DNA of 60,119 nucleotides from an uncultured bacterium. GTDB lineage: Bacteria > Atribacterota > Atribacteria > Atribacterales > Caldatribacteriaceae. The notes beneath the pieces were generated by a model. The model was not told the DNA's origin, did not search any database, and saw only the letters and a list, made by a program, of their open reading frames with translations. Made by a program: the position numbers and the translations under genes. Location of the stretch: NCBI GenBank assembly GCA_937139415.1, contig CAKZPS010000009.1, positions 1 to 60,119 on the forward strand, in the 5' to 3' direction. Of this stretch, positions 16,614-24,373 are shown in pieces; within the stretch, counting starts at the first letter, position 1; every line of letters begins with the position of its first letter.

Positions 16614-17612
16614 ATGAAGAAATTTATTAACCGCCCCGAAAACGTAGTTGAAGAGATGCTGGAGGGGTTTGTGATTGCCAATGCCGGGAAATTACGTCGA
16701 CTCCCTACGGAAAGGGTTTTAGTGCGTAAAGACGCTCCGGTGAAAGGGAAAGTTGGCATCGTTACTGGAGGTGGTTCGGGGCACAAACCGGCTTTTATAG
16801 GGTACATTGGGAAGGGGTTAGTTGATGCCGTAGCAGTGGGAGATATTTTTGCTGCCCCTCCGGTACAGAGAGTTTATGAAGCGATCAAGGCAGTTGATGG
16901 AGGGAAAGGGGTATTGCTCTGTTTAGGAAATTACTCGGGAGACGTCATGAATTTTGGCATGGCGCAAGAGTTAGCCCAGGCTGAAGGAATACCTGTTGAA
17001 AGTGTTATCGTGAACGATGACGTCGCTTCGAGTCCCAAAGATCGGATGGATAATCGCCGCGGCGTGGCCGGAGAGGTCATCCTGTGGAAGGTGGTCGGAG
17101 CGCTGGCGGAAGAGGGAGCTGATTTAGCGAAGATGAAAGAAGTAGGGACCCGGGCAGTTTTTAACACCCGTAGCCTCGGTGTGGCCCATACCCCCTGCAT
17201 CATGCCCTCCTCAGGGAAGCCCAGCTTTGAAATCGGTGACAATGAAATGGAGATCGGTGTCGGTCACCATGGTGAACCGGGGATCAAGCGTATGTCCATG
17301 ATGAGCGCCGATGAGGTTACCGAACTCATCACCTTGCAGGTTATCGAGGACCTACCTTTTCAATCCGGTGACGAGGTAACGGTGCTCATCAACGGACTCG
17401 GTTCTACCTCTCTTCTGGAAATGTATATTTGTTTCCGCAAGGTGGCGCAGATTCTCGCTGACCATTCGATTAAGATTTATCGGACCTATATCGGAGAATT
17501 TTTCACTTCCATGGAAATGGGTGGATTCTCGGTAACCCTCACCAAAATGGACGATGAACTCAAGAGACTCATGGATGCACCATGTGATGGAGTGCATTTT
17601 ATCCAGCATTGA
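16614..17612 (+). CDS. dhaK: Dihydroxyacetone/erythrulose kinase subunit DhaK
   Basis: A 332-residue substrate-binding subunit. The GGGSGHKP motif (about residues 50-57), GNYSGDVMNF with the active-site Asp (about 108) and VGHHGEPG, containing the histidine that binds the ketose covalently as a hemiaminal, are present. It acts with DhaL (next gene). No PTS protein DhaM lies nearby, so the pair is probably ATP-dependent or depends on a distant DhaM. DhaK relatives (LerK, DerK) phosphorylate erythrulose in tetritol pathways. ATG 16614 has AGGAGG 7 bases upstream. Confidence 0.85.
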   Translation: MKKFINRPENVVEEMLEGFVIANAGKLRRLPTERVLVRKDAPVKGKVGIVTGGGSGHKPAFIGYIGKGLVDAVAVGDIFAAPPVQRVYEAIKAVDGGKGVLLCLGNYSGDVMNFGMAQELAQAEGIPVESVIVNDDVASSPKDRMDNRRGVAGEVILWKVVGALAEEGADLAKMKEVGTRAVFNTRSLGVAHTPCIMPSSGKPSFEIGDNEMEIGVGHHGEPGIKRMSMMSADEVTELITLQVIEDLPFQSGDEVTVLINGLGSTSLLEMYICFRKVAQILADHSIKIYRTYIGEFFTSMEMGGFSVTLTKMDDELKRLMDAPCDGVHFIQH

Positions 17613-17627
17613 GGGAGGGAAATCATC

Positions 17628-18287
17628 GTGGCTATTCCCTTTGAAAGAGTGAGACTCGCATTTTCTCAGATTTTGGAAGCGTTGGAAAAAAATCGTCAGT
17701 ATCTCAACGACTTGGATGCTCCTATTGGTGACTCTGACCATGGGGAGAGTGTCACCAATGCTTTTCGCAAGGTAAAGGAAGCTATTGATAAACTCCCCCC
17801 TGAAGAGAGAGACATCGGGAAACTCCTCCAGGAAGCGGGAAAGTCCATCATTTTCTCCGGTGGCGCGGCTATGGGTCCCCTCTACGGAACGGCCTTCATG
17901 GATGCCGGCAAGGTGGTGAGTGGGAAGACGGAGCTCACCAGAGAAGATCTGGTGGCTTTGTGGGAAGCCTTTGCCGGAGGGATCGCCCGTCGAGGGCAGG
18001 CGAAGGTGGGGGAAAAAACCATGTATGACACCATTTACCCTATGGTAGAGGCGTTAAAAAAATCCCTTGCCGAAGGGAAAGACTTGTCGATCATGATTGA
18101 GGAGGCTATCGAAGCAGCTCGCCGAGGGATGGAATCCACAAAAGACATGCTCTCTTTGCGTGGTCGCTCGAGCCGCTTAGGAGAACGGAGTATTGGACAT
18201 ATCGATCCCGGCGCGGCCTCGAGTTTTATCGTGGTACGGTCCTTTATGGAAACTTTACTGGAGAAAGGGGGAGGAGTTCGTGAATGA
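17628..18287 (+). CDS. dhaL: Dihydroxyacetone/erythrulose kinase subunit DhaL
   Basis: A 219-residue nucleotide-binding subunit of the Dha kinase family. The Mg-ADP aspartates are in LDAPIGDSDHGES (about residues 28-40). GGAAMGPLYGT (about 79) and GRSSRLGERSIGHIDPGA (about 180) match DhaL landmarks. The start is GTG 17628 after GGGAGGG. It forms the kinase with DhaK, phosphorylating a C3/C4 ketose in the cytoplasm. Its 3' end overlaps the next gene's GTG start by 8 bases. Confidence 0.88.
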   Translation: MAIPFERVRLAFSQILEALEKNRQYLNDLDAPIGDSDHGESVTNAFRKVKEAIDKLPPEERDIGKLLQEAGKSIIFSGGAAMGPLYGTAFMDAGKVVSGKTELTREDLVALWEAFAGGIARRGQAKVGEKTMYDTIYPMVEALKKSLAEGKDLSIMIEEAIEAARRGMESTKDMLSLRGRSSRLGERSIGHIDPGAASSFIVVRSFMETLLEKGGGVRE

Positions 18288-19044
18288 AGTTGACCTTTCC
18301 TGCAATTTGCGAGAAAAGGTGGCATTGATTACCGGTGCAGCGCGAGGCATTGGGAAGGCGATCGCCTTCCTCTTTGCCCAAAATGGTGCACATACTTCTT
18401 TGGTGGATCTCGATCCCGAAGTGGAGAAACTCGTTCCTGAGGTAACGCAATGGGGCACGCAGAGTGTCACCGTTATAGGAGATGTGACCAAAAAGGAAGA
18501 TGTGGAGCGGATGGTAGGGGAGACGCTCAAAGCCTTCGGAACGATTGATATCTTGGTGAACAACGCCGGAGTTGCTTACCTTGATGAGGCAGAAAATCTC
18601 TCTGAGGAATATTGGGATAAAACTATGGCGGTCAACCTGAAAGGACCCTTTCTCCTCTCCCAAGCGGTAGGGAAAGTGATGATCCAAAAGAAGCGGGGAA
18701 AGATTATCAATATCTCTTCTCAAGCCGGCATTATTGCCTTAGACCGCCATGTTGCCTATTGTACCAGTAAAGCTGGGCTCATCGGTATGACCAAAGTGTT
18801 GGCCTTAGAGTGGGCGGAATTTGGCATCCAGGTCAATGCCATTGCTCCCACGGTCATCCTTACCGAGTTGGGAAAAAAAGCCTGGGCGGGAGAAGTAGGT
18901 GAAGCCATGAAGCAAAAAATTCCTCTGCGTCGTTTTGGATACCCAGAAGAAGTAGCTGCAGCGGCTCTCTACTTGGCAAGTAGTGCCTCGGACCTTGTGA
19001 CCGGAACGATTTTGGTCATCGATGGGGGATATACCATCCAATAG
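18280..19044 (+). CDS. Short-chain dehydrogenase, polyol/sugar type
   Basis: A 254-residue classical SDR. The cofactor motif TGAARGIG, the NNAG motif and the catalytic Ser with YCTSK are in order, and the C-terminus ends with the common GGYTIQ. GTG 18280 has GGGGGAGGAG upstream and overlaps dhaL by 8 bases, so it is coupled to the kinase. Likely an NAD(P)-dependent sugar alcohol or ketose oxidoreductase in the same pathway; substrate unknown. Confidence 0.82.
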   Translation: MNEVDLSCNLREKVALITGAARGIGKAIAFLFAQNGAHTSLVDLDPEVEKLVPEVTQWGTQSVTVIGDVTKKEDVERMVGETLKAFGTIDILVNNAGVAYLDEAENLSEEYWDKTMAVNLKGPFLLSQAVGKVMIQKKRGKIINISSQAGIIALDRHVAYCTSKAGLIGMTKVLALEWAEFGIQVNAIAPTVILTELGKKAWAGEVGEAMKQKIPLRRFGYPEEVAAAALYLASSASDLVTGTILVIDGGYTIQ

Positions 19045-19052
19045 TGTTGCTT

Positions 19053-19071
19053 TGAGGATTTTCTTTCCTCA
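19053..19071 (+). terminator. Weak hairpin between the two dehydrogenase genes
   Basis: TGAGGA (19053-19058) pairs with TCCTCA (19066-19071) around a T-rich loop. It lies in the only sizeable gap (158 bases) of the polyol gene run, so the second dehydrogenase may start a separate unit; a possible -10 (TACAAT) lies at 19169-19174 without a good -35. Confidence 0.3.
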
Positions 19072-19202
19072 GGGAAATGTCTGGTAAAGGCCCCTTATTG
19101 GTATGACGGTTAGAAGTTTCGTGGTATGATTGAATTGATCAAACCTCGGAAGAAGCGTTGTTTTGAGATACAATGGAGAAAAGAGATAAAGGGGGTTAAA
19201 AC

Positions 19203-19955
19203 ATGCGCTTGAAGGACAAGGTTGCCATTGTTACCGGGGCGGCGAAGGGTATCGGCCGGGCCATTGCCGAGGGTTTTGCGCGGGAAGGAGCTAAAGTGGT
19301 GGTCAATGACCTTTTGGAAGAGGCGTGCACGAGGGTAGCGCATGAGTTACAGGAAAAGTATAGCGTGCCGGTCATTCCGGTGGCAGGAGATGTGAGTTTG
19401 CGGGCCACTGCAGTGAAGATTAAGGAGGAGACCCTGAAAGCATTTGGAACGGTGGATATTTTGGTCAATAACGCGGGGATCATGATTTCGGGGCTCGTCT
19501 TGGATTATAGAGAAGAGGATTGGGATAAAATTTTCGCGGTGAATGCGAAGAGTGTTTTTCTCATGTGTCAAGAAATTGGGAGAATCATGGTCGAAAAACG
19601 TTATGGGAAGATCATCAACGTAGCTTCCATTGGGGCAAAAGACGGTGCGGTAGCCCAAGCAGCCTATGCTGCAACCAAGGCTGCAGTGATGAACTTTTCT
19701 CGTGCCCTCTCCAAAGAATTCGCTCCTTATAACGTGAATGTGAATGCCATTTGTCCAGGAGTGGTCGATACCGAACTAGGGCAAGTGAATCTGGCTGATC
19801 CGGAAAAGCGAAAAAAATTCATCGCCATGACTCCCAAGGGGAGAATTAGTGTCCCTGAGGATTTAGTAGGGATTTCCATTTTCTTAGCGAGTGACGAGTC
19901 CGATTTCATCGTCGGACAGGCGATCAATATCGATGGTGGGATACTCTATTACTAA
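19203..19955 (+). CDS. Short-chain dehydrogenase, pentitol/sugar type
   Basis: A 250-residue classical SDR with TGAAKGIG, NNAG, catalytic Ser and YAATK motifs and a C-terminal INIDGG. The ATG at 19203 follows GGGGG. It is transcribed with the FGGY kinase (16 bases downstream) and AraD, so oxidation of a pentitol to a ketopentose is the likely role. Its substrate cannot be read from sequence. Confidence 0.82.
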   Translation: MRLKDKVAIVTGAAKGIGRAIAEGFAREGAKVVVNDLLEEACTRVAHELQEKYSVPVIPVAGDVSLRATAVKIKEETLKAFGTVDILVNNAGIMISGLVLDYREEDWDKIFAVNAKSVFLMCQEIGRIMVEKRYGKIINVASIGAKDGAVAQAAYAATKAAVMNFSRALSKEFAPYNVNVNAICPGVVDTELGQVNLADPEKRKKFIAMTPKGRISVPEDLVGISIFLASDESDFIVGQAINIDGGILYY

Positions 19956-19970
19956 CGGAGGAACCTTCTT

Positions 19971-21482
19971 TTGTCGGACTCCTATCTCCTGGGCGTTGAC
20001 CTTGGAACTTCGTCGCTAAAGGCTACTCTGCTCCCCCTTCGTGGTGAGGGTATAATTACCCATTCGGTAGAACTGAGTGTGTCATACCCGGATTCGTATT
20101 CCGCAGAGCAGCATCCTTACGAGTGGTGGGATACTTTTGTTTGCCTTTTGAAGGGTATTAGAGAGAAAATCGGCGATTTAAGAAAGATTGAGGCGATTGG
20201 TCTCTCCGGGCAGATGTTGGGGTTGGTGCTCCTCGATGAAAAGGGAGAACCGGTACGACCGGCAATTATTTGGTGTGACCAGCGGAGTTTCGCCGAGGTA
20301 GAATACCTGAAAGAAACCTTAGGCATGGAGAAATTGCTCGAATACACTGCTAATACTCCTCTCACCGGGTACTGGCTTCCCAAAATTTTGTGGTTGAGAA
20401 AGCATGAACCGGAAGTGCTGACCAAGACCAAGAAATTTCTCCTCCCCAAGGATTATCTCCGTTTGCGCCTTACCGGAAATTACGTGACCGAAGTTTCTGA
20501 TGCTTCGGGGACATTGATCTTTGATGTCAAGAAGAGACGTTGGTCACCAGAGATTATCTCCTCTTTTGCTTTACCGCAAGAGCTCTTTCCGGAAGTGGTC
20601 GAATCCCCGCAGATTACCGGGTACGTGAGTGAGAGCGTTTCTTTCGAGACAGGCTTAAGAGAGGGGATTCCGGTAGTTGGTGGTGGAGGAGATCAATCGA
20701 GTGGTGGGATCGGACTCGGGGTAGTAAAAAAGGGGGTTATTTCTTGCGTTTTGGGAACCTCAGGGGTGGTTATGGCCATGACCGAGGTTCCGCAAATTGA
20801 CTCTCAGAATCGAGGGCTCCATTCCTTCTGTTACTCTATTCCTCACACTTGGTTCCTCATGGGATGTACCTTGGCGGCAGGGGGATCGTATCAATGGCTC
20901 TTTCGCACCCTGCAAGTCCTCCGAACCGATTTGCGGTATGAAGAGCTCAACGATTTAGCAGAACAGGTCGAAGCGGGGAGTCAGGGCGTACTCTTTTTGC
21001 CGTATCTCATTGGTGAACGGACTCCTCATTCCGATCCCCAGGCGCGGGGAGTGTTTTGGGGAATGAGTTATCAGCACGATGTGCGTCATCTTATTCGGGC
21101 GACCATCGAGGGAGTAGCCTTCAGTCAAAGGGAATCGGTGGAAATTCTCCGGGAATTCGGTTTAACCGGAGATCGCGTGGTGGTCTCTGGGGGTGCAGCA
21201 CGGAGTCATCTCTGGTGTCAGATTCTTGCCGATGTTATTGGATTACCCATGGTGACCACCAACGTTGAAGATCCAGCTTCTCTGGGTGCCGGTATTATCG
21301 CCGGAGTAGGAACGGAGTATTTTACCTCGTTTCCGGAAGGGTGCGCACGGTACATTCGGCAAAGGGAAACCTTTGTCCCGGTGGAAGAGAGGAGGACTCT
21401 GTATGATGAGCTCTTCGGAGAATATCGTCGGCTCTATCAGGAGCTCAAGGAATTTAATCATCGGTTTCCACTTTTTCGCTAA
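19971..21482 (+). CDS. xylB: FGGY-family sugar kinase, xylulokinase-like
   Basis: A 503-residue FGGY carbohydrate kinase. The ATPase-fold landmarks LGVDLGTSSLKA (N-term), GLSGQM, WCDQR and GGGGDQSSGGIG (about 240) are present, with the C-terminal FGGY-type VVSGGAARSHLW motif near residue 403. It phosphorylates a ketopentose such as D-xylulose or L-ribulose. The start is TTG 19971 after GGAGGAA. AraD follows with overlapping stop and start region, suggesting L-ribulose or a related ketose as substrate; I keep the xylulokinase name only as nearest family. Confidence 0.8.
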   Translation: MSDSYLLGVDLGTSSLKATLLPLRGEGIITHSVELSVSYPDSYSAEQHPYEWWDTFVCLLKGIREKIGDLRKIEAIGLSGQMLGLVLLDEKGEPVRPAIIWCDQRSFAEVEYLKETLGMEKLLEYTANTPLTGYWLPKILWLRKHEPEVLTKTKKFLLPKDYLRLRLTGNYVTEVSDASGTLIFDVKKRRWSPEIISSFALPQELFPEVVESPQITGYVSESVSFETGLREGIPVVGGGGDQSSGGIGLGVVKKGVISCVLGTSGVVMAMTEVPQIDSQNRGLHSFCYSIPHTWFLMGCTLAAGGSYQWLFRTLQVLRTDLRYEELNDLAEQVEAGSQGVLFLPYLIGERTPHSDPQARGVFWGMSYQHDVRHLIRATIEGVAFSQRESVEILREFGLTGDRVVVSGGAARSHLWCQILADVIGLPMVTTNVEDPASLGAGIIAGVGTEYFTSFPEGCARYIRQRETFVPVEERRTLYDELFGEYRRLYQELKEFNHRFPLFR

Positions 21483-21499
21483 TGGTTGAGGTGAGAGAG

Positions 21500-22192
21500 A
21501 TGCTTGAAACGTTGAAGGAGAAAGTTCTTGAAGCAAACTTAGAGTTACAAAGGAAGGGTTTGGTCCTCTATACCTGGGGGAATGCGAGCGAAATCGTGCG
21601 GGAAGAGGGATTGGTGGTCATCAAACCCAGTGGAGTTCCCTACGAAGAGTTAACTCCCGAGTCCATGGTGGTGGTCGATTTGGAGGGGAGAGTAGTCGAG
21701 GGAACCTTGAGGCCCTCGGTAGATACAAAGATCCATCTCGATCTGTATCGTGCGTTTCCCGAGATTGGGGGCGTCGCCCACACCCATTCGACCTACGCTT
21801 GTGCCTGGGCACAAGCCAAAAAAGATATCCCTTGTCTTGGGGGAACTCATGCCGATTACTTCTTCGGTCCTATTCCTTGTACTCGTCCTTTGACCGAAGA
21901 AGAGGTGGAACGATCCTTCGAAGGAGATACGGGAAAAGTAATTGCCGAGAGGTTTATCCACCTGAAACCTCTCCAAGTCCCGGGAGTTTTGGTCGCTTCA
22001 CATGGGCCGTTTACCTGGGGGAAAGATTGCATGGAGGCCGTTTTCCATAGCGTGGTTTTGGAAGAAATTGCGCGGATGGCCTTTTTGACCCTCAATATCG
22101 ATGCCTTAACCGAGCCCATGGGAGCAAAGCTCTTAGAGAAGCGCTATTTCCGTAAACATGGGAAAAACGCCCACTACGGACAAAAGGGCTGA
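21500..22192 (+). CDS. araD: L-ribulose-5-phosphate 4-epimerase (class II aldolase family)
   Basis: A 230-residue AraD-type enzyme converting L-ribulose-5-P to D-xylulose-5-P. Zinc ligands are the two His in HTHSTYA (about residue 95) and a later His in ASHGPFTWG (about 170). The block GGTHADYFFGPIPCTR is diagnostic of AraD rather than fuculose aldolase. ATG 21500 fits the family N-terminus and has GAGGTGAG upstream; ATG 21482, overlapping the kinase stop, is the alternative. With the kinase and dehydrogenase it completes entry into the pentose phosphate pathway. Confidence 0.87.
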   Translation: MLETLKEKVLEANLELQRKGLVLYTWGNASEIVREEGLVVIKPSGVPYEELTPESMVVVDLEGRVVEGTLRPSVDTKIHLDLYRAFPEIGGVAHTHSTYACAWAQAKKDIPCLGGTHADYFFGPIPCTRPLTEEEVERSFEGDTGKVIAERFIHLKPLQVPGVLVASHGPFTWGKDCMEAVFHSVVLEEIARMAFLTLNIDALTEPMGAKLLEKRYFRKHGKNAHYGQKG

Positions 22193-22252
22193 AACATTCA
22201 CTTTGACGGAGGAAAGGTAAACCCTCCTCATGAGTGCAGGGAACCAAAGGGG

Positions 22253-23062
22253 GTGAAGGGATTGGAATATCGAGAGATATATGGAGCAAAAATCCCGGTG
22301 ATCGGTCTTGGAACTTGGGATTTGCGAGGCAAGGCGGGAGAAAAAGCAGTTCGTAGCGCCTTAGAAATTGGTTACCGCCACATTGATACTGCCGAATTTT
22401 ACGATAACGAAGAATACGTGGGACGGGCCATCCAGGAATCGGGAATTCCACGAGAGGAAATATTCTTGGTCACCAAGGTGTGGTACACCCATCTCCGTCA
22501 TGGAGAGGTTCGCCGAGCCTGTGAAGCTTCGCTCAACAAATTGAGGACCGATTACGTGGATCTCTATCTCATTCACTGGCCTAACCAAGAAGTGCCGCTC
22601 CAAGAGACCATCCAGGCGATGGAAGAGTTACAGAAGGAAGGGAAGATTCGTTTTATAGGAGTGAGTAATTTTGAGGTACCTCTACTCGAAGAAGCTCGTC
22701 GCCTTGCTACTTTACCTATTGTGACCGATCAGGTAGAGTATCATCCCTATCTTTCCCAAAAAGAGCTCGTGGACTACTGCAAGAAGCACCAAGTGGTACT
22801 CACCGCTTATTCTCCCTTGGCTCGAGGGCGGTTCAGACACGACCAGGTGCTCTTTCGGATTGGAGCGAAATACGGGAAATCACCCAATCAAGTTGCCCTA
22901 CGTTGGCTCATTCAACAGGACATGGTGGTGGCAATCCCCAAAGCACAGAGTGTGCAACATCAGAGAGAAAATCTCGACATTTTCGATTTCACCTTGACCC
23001 CAGAGGAAATGGAAGAAATCGGTCGCCTCGATCGGGGCGAGAAAGTTGCTTCACGGTTATAG
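22253..23062 (+). CDS. Aldo/keto reductase (AKR family)
   Basis: A 269-residue AKR TIM barrel. The catalytic tetrad is visible: Asp in HIDTAEFY, Tyr in the same segment, Lys in VTKVW, and His in LIHWPN. The C-terminal IPKAQSVQHQREN binds NADP(H). It reduces sugars or aldehydes, or in reverse oxidises polyols. GTG 22253 follows GGGGG; TTG 22262 is possible. It ends the polyol gene run and is 1 base from the phosphatase start. Confidence 0.85.
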   Translation: MKGLEYREIYGAKIPVIGLGTWDLRGKAGEKAVRSALEIGYRHIDTAEFYDNEEYVGRAIQESGIPREEIFLVTKVWYTHLRHGEVRRACEASLNKLRTDYVDLYLIHWPNQEVPLQETIQAMEELQKEGKIRFIGVSNFEVPLLEEARRLATLPIVTDQVEYHPYLSQKELVDYCKKHQVVLTAYSPLARGRFRHDQVLFRIGAKYGKSPNQVALRWLIQQDMVVAIPKAQSVQHQRENLDIFDFTLTPEEMEEIGRLDRGEKVASRL

Positions 23063-23063
23063 A

Positions 23064-24320
23064 ATGAACTGGAAGAAGTGTCTTTGCTGGGGAATTATCC
23101 TCCTCTTTTTTTGGGGTGTAGTTCCCCAAAGTGATTCTTTTCCTTGCCGTTTTTTCTTTCTTTTTATCGGTGATGGCATGGGAGAAGGTGATATATCTTT
23201 GATAGAGAAGTACTTTGAATACCGAGGAGAACCCTCCGTTTTCTCCTCCTTTCCTACCAAAGCTTTGGTAGGAACGAAAAACGGCGAGGGAACCATTACC
23301 GATTCCGCTGCGGGTGGCACGGCTTTGGCCTGTGGAGTGAAAACCCGGAACGGCGCGATAGGCCTTGATATCTCCGGGAAACGGGTTACTTCGCTTGCCG
23401 AAATCGCTCACTGTAAGGGGATGAAGGTGGGAATTATCACTAATGTCACCCTCAACGATGCCACTCCGGCAAGTTTCTACGCCCATCAGTCCTCACGGAG
23501 GGCGTACTACGATATTGCTCTCGAGATGGTGGAGAGTGATTTTGACCTTTTTGTCGGTTGGGGGATCGCTTCTCCAACGGGGGAAGGGAAACGACCAAAT
23601 GTTCTCGGTCTGGCTAAGGAGAAGGGGTACCATGTGATTCAAGGGTGGCATGATTTTATGGGTACTTCCGTCCTTCCTCTCCTTGCACTTGTACCTTTTC
23701 CCTTTGCCCTGGATCGCCCTCCAGATATGCCTTCTCTTCCCCATGCGGTGAGGCGAGGGATTGAACTCTTAGAGGGTACGCAAGGTTTTTTTCTTGTGGT
23801 TGAAGGAGGAAAAATCGATTGGTGCAAACATATGAACGATGCCGGCAGTCTCCTCCGAGAACTCGAGGATTTTGCTCAGGCGGTGCACGAGGCGATCCGT
23901 TTCGCCAAACGTTATCCCGAAGAGACAGTGATTGTGGTCACCGCTGACCATGAAACTGGGGGCTTCGGGATAGAGGATGAAATTGCTTTTGAAGTGCTCG
24001 AGGAACAAACTTTTTCCTATCAGACTTTTCTCAATCGAGTAGCCAAGGGAGAGGATCCTTTTTCTCTTCTCTGGGAGTTGTGGGGTTTTACTCGGGGAGA
24101 GATGAGCGCGCTCGTTAGTCCTGTAGAGGACCCTCAGAGGATGTTCATCGCTTTAGCTCAGGAGTATGCTCGCCGGGTGGGCGTCACATGGCAGACGACT
24201 CACCACACCGCCGAGAAGGTTCCGGTTTTCCTCTGGAATGGAGAGGAATTTAGGGGAAAAGAGAATGTAGATATTTTTGCTTTCTTTCGGACCCTCCTTG
24301 AAGGAGATACACCTCTCTGA
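23064..24320 (+). CDS. Alkaline phosphatase, PhoA superfamily
   Basis: A 418-residue exported metal phosphatase. An N-terminal hydrophobic segment (CWGIILLFFWGVV) is the signal or anchor. Metal ligands and nucleophile appear in order: IGDGMG, TITDSAAGGTA with the catalytic Ser, VEGGKIDW, TADHETGG and the C-terminal THHTAEKVP. ATG 23064 immediately follows the reductase stop with a weak ribosome site, so coupling is likely. It is shorter than the second phosphatase (526 residues) on the opposite strand. It may release phosphate from sugar phosphates in the periplasm. Confidence 0.82.
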   Translation: MNWKKCLCWGIILLFFWGVVPQSDSFPCRFFFLFIGDGMGEGDISLIEKYFEYRGEPSVFSSFPTKALVGTKNGEGTITDSAAGGTALACGVKTRNGAIGLDISGKRVTSLAEIAHCKGMKVGIITNVTLNDATPASFYAHQSSRRAYYDIALEMVESDFDLFVGWGIASPTGEGKRPNVLGLAKEKGYHVIQGWHDFMGTSVLPLLALVPFPFALDRPPDMPSLPHAVRRGIELLEGTQGFFLVVEGGKIDWCKHMNDAGSLLRELEDFAQAVHEAIRFAKRYPEETVIVVTADHETGGFGIEDEIAFEVLEEQTFSYQTFLNRVAKGEDPFSLLWELWGFTRGEMSALVSPVEDPQRMFIALAQEYARRVGVTWQTTHHTAEKVPVFLWNGEEFRGKENVDIFAFFRTLLEGDTPL

Positions 24321-24322
24321 CT

Positions 24323-24359
24323 AAAAAAGCCTGGGGCATAGTCTGCCCCAGGCTTTTTT
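24323..24359. terminator. Bidirectional intrinsic terminator between two phosphatase genes
   Basis: AAAAAAGCCTGGGGCA (24323-24338) pairs perfectly with its complement at 24344-24359, giving a GC stem and six T on either strand. It serves both convergent genes. Confidence 0.93.
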
Positions 24360-24373
24360 AGAGGTAGGGATAC

